Shown here: positions 14,953 through 19,507 of the stretch, one piece after another
Layout: each line of letters opens with the position of its first letter
Numbering within the stretch: the first letter of the stretch is position 1
NCBI GenBank assembly: GCA_964629965.1
Contig: CAZVRZ010000102.1
Coordinates: forward strand, 1-19,507
DNA from: CAZVRZ01 sp964629965
GTDB lineage: Bacteria > Chloroflexota > Anaerolineae > Anaerolineales > UBA4823
Direction of reading: 5' to 3'
Length of the DNA: 19,507 bases
Position numbers and translations under genes: made by a program
Notes under the pieces: model-generated
The model's input: only the letters and a program-made list of their open reading frames with translations
The model's database searches: none
What the model was told of the DNA's origin: nothing

Positions 14953-14966
14953 GGTAACGTTGTCAT
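14951..14966. promoter_or_regulatory. LacI-type operator (proximal, epimerase operon)
   Basis: ATGGTAACGTTGTCAT matches the perfect palindrome at 14 of 16 positions, with an exact left half. It shares two bases with the -10 hexamer. Confidence 0.8.
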
Positions 14967-14980
14967 GGTAACTATACCAT
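14965..14980. promoter_or_regulatory. LacI-type operator (distal, epimerase operon)
   Basis: ATGGTAACTATACCAT matches at 14 of 16 positions; the left and right thirds are exact and only the centre differs. It overlaps the first operator by two bases, the same 14-bp centre-to-centre spacing as at the lacI promoter. Confidence 0.78.
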
Positions 14981-15011
14981 ATCTCTTGGACGAATACAGT
15001 CTGGCATTCTC

Positions 15012-15019
15012 ATGGTAAT
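15012..15019 (+). promoter_or_regulatory. Possible operator half-site in the leader
   Basis: ATGGTAAT repeats seven of eight bases of the operator left half, 32 bp downstream of the operator pair. It also supplies an ATG in frame with the epimerase, but with no ribosome-binding site; I read it as a half-site remnant rather than the start codon. Confidence 0.3.
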
Positions 15020-15068
15020 TATTGTCCGGCAGTCGAAGGGACAAATAAAAATGAAAGGATCATTCGCG

Positions 15069-16121
15069 ATGGACGATACATTGGCTGTCAAATTAAACAG
15101 AGACACGAAGAAGGATGACTTGATCGTAATTACAGGCGCGGGAGGATTTATTGCTGGTTCGCTTTCTCGCTATTTTCATGATCAAGGCTTCACCCGTATT
15201 CGTGCGATCGATAAAAAACCATTACCTGCTTGGTATCAGCACGTACCAGGCGTTGAAAACCTTTGCCTGGATCTGAGTGAGAAGGAAAATGCCATCCGAG
15301 CAGTTGAAGGCGCGGTAGAAGTGTACAACCTGGCTGCCGACATGGGTGGCATGGGCTTCATCGAGCATTTCCGCATTCAATGCCTGCGCAGTATCCTGAT
15401 TAACACCCACATGGTCGAAGCCGCTTACCGGGCAGGAGCCAGGCGTTATTTCTTTTCTTCCTCTGCCTGTGCTTACAACACCACGCTTCAACAGGATCCG
15501 CACGTGCGTGCCTTGAAAGAGGCGGATGCTTATCCTGCCATGGCCGAACGCGGCTATGGCTGGGAGAAGCTCATATCCGAAATGTTCTGCCAGGAATATT
15601 GGGCCGAGCGGAAATTTGAAACGCATATTGCCCGCTTCCATAACGTTTATGGCCCGAATGGCACGTGGGATGGTGGAAGGGAAAAGGCTCCCGCTGCCAT
15701 CTGCCGTAAGGTGATCGAAGCCAAGGATTCTGGCAAACATGAGATCGTGATCTGGGGCGATGGTACGCAGACACGCAGCTTTATGTATATCGATGATTGT
15801 GTCAAAGGTATCGACATGATCATGCATTGTGATGAATTGATCGCAACTCCCATCAACCTGGGCTCGAACGAACTGATTGCAGTCAATGAACTGGTCAGCA
15901 TGGCGGAGGAGCTTGGTGGCGTTAAGCTTTCACGAACTTATGATCTCGATGCGCCGCGTGGCGTTGCAGGGCGCAACAGCGATAACACATTTATCAAGCA
16001 GGTTCTCGGTTGGGAACCACGTATACCTTTCCAGGATGGTTTGGCCAAGACTTACGCCTGGATCGAGCAGCAATACGCCGACCGGAAAATTGGTAAACAC
16101 ACAGTTCAAGACATCGCATAA
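15069..16121 (+). CDS. GDP-mannose 3,5-epimerase-like NAD-dependent sugar epimerase
   Basis: This extended short-chain dehydrogenase/epimerase (350 residues from this start) resembles plant GDP-mannose 3,5-epimerase (GME), which converts GDP-D-mannose to GDP-L-galactose and GDP-L-gulose. The NAD-binding motif is TGAGGFIAGSL. AADMGGMGFI is a GME hallmark. SSSACAYN holds the Cys equivalent to the plant catalytic Cys145, YGWEK the Tyr/Lys pair, and GREKAPAAICRKV the Lys equivalent to Lys217. Counted here these are Cys134, Tyr163, Lys167 and Lys206; Cys-to-Tyr (29) and Tyr-to-Lys (43) spacing equals the plant enzyme as I remember it. GDGTQTRSFMYIDDCVKG binds nucleotide-sugar. Start chosen for AAAGGA nine bases upstream; ATG 15051 is an alternative, and the ATG at 15012 has no ribosome-binding site. 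First gene of the operon. Other GDP-hexose or heptose substrates are possible. Confidence 0.88.
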   Translation: MDDTLAVKLNRDTKKDDLIVITGAGGFIAGSLSRYFHDQGFTRIRAIDKKPLPAWYQHVPGVENLCLDLSEKENAIRAVEGAVEVYNLAADMGGMGFIEHFRIQCLRSILINTHMVEAAYRAGARRYFFSSSACAYNTTLQQDPHVRALKEADAYPAMAERGYGWEKLISEMFCQEYWAERKFETHIARFHNVYGPNGTWDGGREKAPAAICRKVIEAKDSGKHEIVIWGDGTQTRSFMYIDDCVKGIDMIMHCDELIATPINLGSNELIAVNELVSMAEELGGVKLSRTYDLDAPRGVAGRNSDNTFIKQVLGWEPRIPFQDGLAKTYAWIEQQYADRKIGKHTVQDIA

Positions 16122-16135
16122 TCAACGGTGGATCA

Positions 16136-16942
16136 GTGAATAATATACGAACCACTTCAACCGAAATCACCGATGTGATTGGCAAGATACCCTATCGGAT
16201 GGCCTTTGCCGGGGGATGGATAGATCAGCCTTTTCTGTCCAGGCTGAATCCCAATCCCCCCGGCTCAATGGTAGTCGTGTCATTGCACCCCACGGTTCGC
16301 TTTATGGAACTCAGTGGTATGGGCACCAGCACTCGCAAAATCGCCCAGGAATTATGGAAGGAAACTTTGCCTGACCGTGAACCGACGGCGCTTATGCACG
16401 AGCTGTATGCGGCAGAAAATGATGGGAAACTGGAATCTTCGGGGTCGCAGGATATGGCAGGGATCATCTATCCCGGCATCAGCCGGTTGGATTACGATTA
16501 CACTTATGAGGGCGGATATTTTCCGGTGCATGTTGAATCCAACAACAATCCTGAGATCGCCCGCTGGTTAGAGGAAGTCATCTATATGGTGGCGGTTGCA
16601 CAGAGGCCTCCCGGATATTCGCCGCTTGGCGAAAAGAATTTGGATCCGGCGTGGATCAGTCAATTGAGCCAATCGGGCAAGGATTGTTACAATGCCATCC
16701 TGGCCCGAGACGCTGCAGCCCTGGGAGCTTCTATGAATGCTTGTATGGTCTGTTGGGAAGCAATTTTACCTCACACGGTTCGACACTCCACCATCCGGGT
16801 AGACCTGATGGCGCTCTTAGGTTACTATCAGAACCGGTATACCGGTGCAATGTATTCCGGCTGCGGCGGTGGGTATCTTTACATCGTGTCAGAAGAACCG
16901 GTGCCAGGAGCGAGCCGGGTGAAAGTCAGAATAAGCGACTAA
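16136..16942 (+). CDS. Short, divergent GHMP-superfamily sugar kinase-like protein
   Basis: This 268-residue protein has the remnants of a GHMP small-molecule kinase (galactokinase, HddA, FKP relatives): KIPYRMAFAGGWIDQP (17-32) corresponds to the sugar-binding RISFAGGGTDxP start. LSGMGTSTRKIAQELW (59-74) corresponds to the ATP-loop PxGxGLGSSSA. SGSQDMAGIIYPGISRLDY (102-120) corresponds to SGxQDQYAAAFGG, and YSGCGGGYLYI (240-250) to the C-terminal GAGGGG motif. The stretch between motifs 1 and 2 is about 40 residues shorter than in typical 320-350-residue members, and the ATP loop is not canonical. Start is a GTG at 16136 with GGTGGA close upstream, 14 bp after the epimerase. Expected role, by analogy to HddA, is C1-phosphorylation of a sugar or sugar phosphate before nucleotidyl transfer; a non-catalytic role remains open. 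Confidence 0.75.
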   Translation: MNNIRTTSTEITDVIGKIPYRMAFAGGWIDQPFLSRLNPNPPGSMVVVSLHPTVRFMELSGMGTSTRKIAQELWKETLPDREPTALMHELYAAENDGKLESSGSQDMAGIIYPGISRLDYDYTYEGGYFPVHVESNNNPEIARWLEEVIYMVAVAQRPPGYSPLGEKNLDPAWISQLSQSGKDCYNAILARDAAALGASMNACMVCWEAILPHTVRHSTIRVDLMALLGYYQNRYTGAMYSGCGGGYLYIVSEEPVPGASRVKVRISD

Positions 16943-16951
16943 GGTACAGAG

Positions 16952-17782
16952 ATGACAAGTATGGAAATAGCCATCGTTACAGGAAGTTTTGATGATTTGC
17001 GTTCCCATGATGTTCGCTTCCTGGAAGAGGCAGCCAGCCAGGGGATTTTGCATGTATTCCTGTGGTCAGATGAACTGGTTCACTCCTTGGATGGGAATTA
17101 CCCGAAGTTCTCTTTGGAAGAACGATTGTATCTACTTCAGGGCATCCGTTATGTCAGCCAGGTACATATTGTTGATAAATGTATTGACCGGGATGAAATC
17201 CCATATATAGGGGAGGGTAACCCGGTCACATGGGTTGTGAATGAAGAGAGTAATAACTACCAGAAACGCATCTTCTGCGCATCCTATGGATTGAAATATC
17301 ATGTTGTAAAGCCAGCGAATATAAACTGTTTTTCGAATAAACAGGAGGGCAGCATCGAAGAACCCTCCCGCAATATCAAGGTGGTTGTGACCGGTTGTTA
17401 CGACTGGCTCCATTCGGGTCACATCCGCTTCTTCGAGGAAGCCTCGGAGTTGGGCGACCTGTATGTGGTTGTTGGCTCCGATGCGAATGTGCGGCTGCTG
17501 AAGGGGGAAGGTCACCCAATGTTTCCACAGGAGGAACGAAGGTATGTAGTGCAATCCATCCGTTTCGTTAAGCAAGGGTTGATCTCATCGGGCAGCGGCT
17601 GGATGGATGCCGAGCCCGAGATCGCCAGGATCAAGCCTGATATCTATGTTGTCAACGAAGATGGCGACAAACCTGAGAAACGAAGCTTTTGTGAAAAGCG
17701 GGGGATACAGTATGTGGTTCTGGCCCGCAAACCGAAGGAAGGACTGCCAAAGCGACAGAGCGTTGATTTGCGAGGTTATTAG
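16952..17782 (+). CDS. Tandem cytidylyltransferase-fold nucleotidyltransferase, first domain degenerate
   Basis: The 276-residue product consists of two similar nucleotidyltransferase domains (about 5-125 and 142-272) that align with each other: GSFDDLRSHDVRFLEEA (11-27) against GCYDWLHSGHIRFFEEA (148-164), and VVNEESNNYQKRIFCASYGL against VVNEDGDKPEKRSFCEKRGI. The second copy has the HxGH catalytic motif (His154, His157) of CTP/ATP:phospho-alcohol or heptose-phosphate transferases (TagD, HldE C-terminal domain); the first has RSHD instead and should not be catalytic. The C-terminal GLPKRQSVDLRG takes the place of the usual ISTT/RSS nucleotide-binding motif. An AGGT precedes the ATG by a few bases, 9 bp after the kinase-like gene. 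A likely function is activating a sugar phosphate to an NDP-sugar, perhaps the product of the upstream kinase. Nucleotide and sugar are unknown. Confidence 0.82.
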   Translation: MTSMEIAIVTGSFDDLRSHDVRFLEEAASQGILHVFLWSDELVHSLDGNYPKFSLEERLYLLQGIRYVSQVHIVDKCIDRDEIPYIGEGNPVTWVVNEESNNYQKRIFCASYGLKYHVVKPANINCFSNKQEGSIEEPSRNIKVVVTGCYDWLHSGHIRFFEEASELGDLYVVVGSDANVRLLKGEGHPMFPQEERRYVVQSIRFVKQGLISSGSGWMDAEPEIARIKPDIYVVNEDGDKPEKRSFCEKRGIQYVVLARKPKEGLPKRQSVDLRGY

Positions 17783-17816
17783 TAAATCTTACGTAGGCAG
17801 AAAACAGGAGCACAGG

Positions 17817-18887
17817 ATGTATTACGCAGTGATCATTGCGGGAGGCAGCGGGACCCGATTATGGCCTTTGAGCCGCCGAAACTGCCCCAAGCAGTCGCTT
17901 AAACTGGTAGGGGATCGAACAATGTTCCAGCATGCAGTTGACCGGCTGGCGCCGCTTTTCCAGCCCAATCAAATATTTGTGGTCACCCGGGAAGATCAGA
18001 GCGCGTTATTGTCATCCCAGGTGCCGGATGTGCCCATATCCAACTTCATTACTGAAACAATCGGGCGTGGTACGGCGCCCGCCATCGGGTTGGCTGCGGT
18101 TCATCTCCGGCAAAGGGATCCCGAAGCGATCATGGCAATCCTAACCGCTGACCACTATATCACCAAAACAGAACAATTCCGCCGGGCGTTGGAAGCAGCC
18201 AGCCAGGCAGCCAGGGTTGGGCATTTAGTGACTCTGGGAATAAAGCCCGATTCTCCTTCAACTGGTTTTGGTTACATCAAGCAGGGTGAAAACTTGGGAT
18301 CGATCAATGATTTCCCGGTTTTTCGTGTGGAACGCTTCACCGAAAAGCCAGGATTGGGTATGGCTCGACAGATGGTGGAAAGCGGCGAGTATTCATGGAA
18401 CAGCGGCATGTTTGTCTGGCGCGTGGATCGAATCCTGGCAGAATTCCAGAATCAAATGCCCGATCTTTTTGCCCAATTGATGAGTGTAGGCGCTGGGCTG
18501 GGAAAGCCGGAATATACGACTGTTTTAGAACAGGTCTGGAAGCAGGTCTCTGAACAAACCATTGATTATGGAGTCATGGAACACGCCATGGATGTAGTGG
18601 TTATCCCTGTAGATATCGGTTGGACGGATGTGGGAAGTTGGGCAAACCTGGCTGAACTGCTGCCACCAGACCAGAACGGCAATATCTTTGTTGGTCCCTA
18701 CAAAGAAATTGATACTCACAATACGCATGTATTTGGTGGAAAGCGCCTGATTGCCACCATCGGAGTACAGGATTTGGTGATTGTGGACTCGGAAGATGCC
18801 CTGCTTGTGTGCGCCAAGAACCGCGAGCAAGAGGTGCGCGAAATCGTAGAGCGGCTGAAGTCGAGCAAAGATAGCCAATGGCTCTGA
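17817..18887 (+). CDS. manC: Mannose-1-phosphate guanylyltransferase
   Basis: This 356-residue cytoplasmic enzyme makes GDP-mannose from mannose 1-phosphate and GTP. The N-terminal nucleotide-binding loop is AGGSGTRLWPLSRRNCPKQ (8-26); ILTADHYI corresponds to the metal-binding aspartate region; PSTGFGYIKQG, FTEKPGLGMA and YSWNSGMFVW are conserved family blocks; and GVMEHAMDVVVIPVDIGWTD is the C-terminal signature. There is no fused phosphomannose isomerase domain, so it is the short type. The reading frame is open from 17607, but the ATG at 17817 is chosen: ACAGGAG lies six bases upstream and the family N-terminus begins there. It supplies the natural substrate for the GME-like epimerase three genes upstream. 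Guanylyltransferases for heptose 1-phosphate (HddC) are smaller relatives and less likely. Confidence 0.92.
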   Translation: MYYAVIIAGGSGTRLWPLSRRNCPKQSLKLVGDRTMFQHAVDRLAPLFQPNQIFVVTREDQSALLSSQVPDVPISNFITETIGRGTAPAIGLAAVHLRQRDPEAIMAILTADHYITKTEQFRRALEAASQAARVGHLVTLGIKPDSPSTGFGYIKQGENLGSINDFPVFRVERFTEKPGLGMARQMVESGEYSWNSGMFVWRVDRILAEFQNQMPDLFAQLMSVGAGLGKPEYTTVLEQVWKQVSEQTIDYGVMEHAMDVVVIPVDIGWTDVGSWANLAELLPPDQNGNIFVGPYKEIDTHNTHVFGGKRLIATIGVQDLVIVDSEDALLVCAKNREQEVREIVERLKSSKDSQWL

Positions 18888-18999
18888 GCTCACCCGATCA
18901 GCGAGGCAACTGAAGCGGCTATTTTATGCGATCCGAGATATAAAGCAGAAACATTATCAGAAGGTGAAATCTACGGCACTGGAATAGGGAGGTGTGCGC

Positions 19000-19404
19000 A
19001 TGCTTATAAACGGTATCCTAAATCCCCAAATCAATTCTTTACTGGCGCGTGTACGCCACACCAATCTGCTGGTGATCGCCGATCGCGGCTTTCCGTTTTG
19101 GCCCATGATTGAAACAGTGGATATTTCTCTTATAGATGGCGTTCCTACGGTCTTGCAAGTTTTCCAGGCGATCCGCTTGAACTTCGAAATCAGTGAGATA
19201 TTTATGGCGCAGGAATTTATCAAGGCCAATACTTCTGAGGTAAACCAGGCCTTTACAAGTGCAACTGCTCATATCCCCTTACATTATGAACAACATATTG
19301 AGTTGAAAAAGCGTGTTCCTGGTGCAATTGGTTTGATCCGTACTGGAGATACCATCCAGTATGCTAATATGATTCTTGTTTCCGGGCCGGTTGAGTCCGG
19401 GTAG
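19000..19404 (+). CDS. rbsD: RbsD-like D-ribose pyranase / sugar mutarotase
   Basis: This 134-residue member of the RbsD/FucU family interconverts ring or anomeric forms of a free sugar after uptake, usually beta-pyranose to beta-furanose ribose. LNPQINSLLARVRHTNLLVIADRGFP aligns position for position with the E. coli RbsD start, placing catalytic His20 and Asp28. GLIRTGDTIQYANMIL carries the Tyr121/Asn123 pair known near the ribose site. The ATG at 19000 is chosen over a GTG two codons earlier because GGAGGTG (18988-18994) is ideally placed for it. It lies 112 bp after manC with no clear promoter or terminator in the gap, so the same transcript is likely. Its presence implies that a free sugar, not only a sugar phosphate, enters this pathway. 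The symbol reflects family, not proven ribose specificity. Confidence 0.9.
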   Translation: MLINGILNPQINSLLARVRHTNLLVIADRGFPFWPMIETVDISLIDGVPTVLQVFQAIRLNFEISEIFMAQEFIKANTSEVNQAFTSATAHIPLHYEQHIELKKRVPGAIGLIRTGDTIQYANMILVSGPVESG

Positions 19405-19436
19405 CGACATTTCCTTTCTTGAAAAAGTCCTGCCGC

Positions 19437-19476
19437 CGGTTAGCCGGTTAGCGGGTGTGTTTCAATTTTTCGGGGA
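19437..19476 (+). terminator. Weak possible terminator with 8-bp tandem repeat
   Basis: Two copies of CGGTTAGC stand in tandem (19437-19452). The flanking CCGC/GCGG and inner CCGG pairs could form a small hairpin followed by a T-rich tract containing five T (19466-19470). The stem is short, so termination is uncertain. Confidence 0.25.
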
Positions 19477-19482
19477 AGAAGG

Positions 19483-19507
19483 ATGCTGGTAAAGGGCCTT
19501 GCCGCAT
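19483..19507 (+). CDS. Possible start of a further gene, cut by window edge
   Basis: An ATG at 19483 preceded by GGGGAAGAAGG opens a frame of eight codons (MLVKGLAA) to the end of the window. It would continue the plus-strand operon, but too little is visible to identify or confirm it. Confidence 0.3.

Larger units (their letters stand above)
14921..14982 (+). repeat. Promoter-operator block, copy facing the epimerase operon
   Basis: Plus-strand partner of the inverted 62-bp duplication (other copy 14715-14776, 51 of 62 identical). Most differences lie in the spacer; the hexamers are unchanged. Confidence 0.9.

Noticed and set aside
15012..15068. Upstream ATG as start of the epimerase
   Set aside because: No ribosome-binding site precedes it, the extra residues are unlike the family, and the ATG lies in an operator half-site.
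17607..17816. 70-codon N-terminal extension of ManC
   Set aside because: It overlaps the end of the nucleotidyltransferase gene in another frame; family sequence and a strong ribosome-binding site begin at 17817.

Overview
The window looks like a chromosomal segment of a GC-rich, free-living, saccharolytic bacterium. My best guess is an Anaerolineae-type Chloroflexota. I infer this from the gene style (a Tat lipoprotein GH3 enzyme, a CUT2 sugar transporter, signal-less solute-binding-like proteins, a lipid acyltransferase next to a CDP-alcohol phosphotransferase); no rRNA or marker gene confirms it.

Region 1 (1-9665, visibly GC-rich). On the minus strand, a lysophospholipid acyltransferase-like gene overlaps the start of a CDP-alcohol phosphatidyltransferase by 4 bp. 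Diverging from them is a large membrane glycosyltransferase (GT-C fold) with an extra C-terminal domain. Then follows a tightly coupled plus-strand set: a GH3 beta-xylosidase/glucosidase lipoprotein, a GNAT acetyltransferase, an ICMT/PEMT-like membrane methyltransferase and an unrecognised exported or anchored protein, with overlaps of 8, 4 and 4 bp. Next come a flavodoxin-fold NAD(P)H:quinone reductase and a solute-binding-protein homologue that lacks a signal peptide and seems to be expressed from a leaderless transcript. A strong hairpin at 9697-9739 closes the region.

Region 2 (about 9790-19404, visibly lower GC) is a self-contained sugar locus. On the minus strand: LacI-family regulator, RbsA-like ATPase, RbsC-like permease, RbsB-like lipoprotein. 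Divergently, on the plus strand: a GDP-mannose 3,5-epimerase-like enzyme, a short GHMP-kinase-like protein, a tandem cytidylyltransferase-fold protein, a mannose-1-phosphate guanylyltransferase and an RbsD-type pyranase. The two operons are fired by two near-identical promoters (TTGACA-17-TATTAT) with paired LacI-type operators. The whole promoter-plus-operator block is present as an inverted duplication (51 of 62 bases identical). A third, perfect 16-bp palindrome of the same operator lies in a promoter between lacI and rbsA.

Working model (inference): a regulated system that imports a free sugar, equilibrates its ring form (RbsD-like), phosphorylates it (GHMP-like), and activates it or ManC-made GDP-mannose to a nucleotide sugar that the GME-like epimerase remodels, possibly to GDP-L-galactose or GDP-L-gulose. 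No catabolic enzyme (ketose isomerase, aldolase, PfkB kinase) is visible, so this is not a plain ribose-utilisation operon. The plus operon may continue past the right edge.
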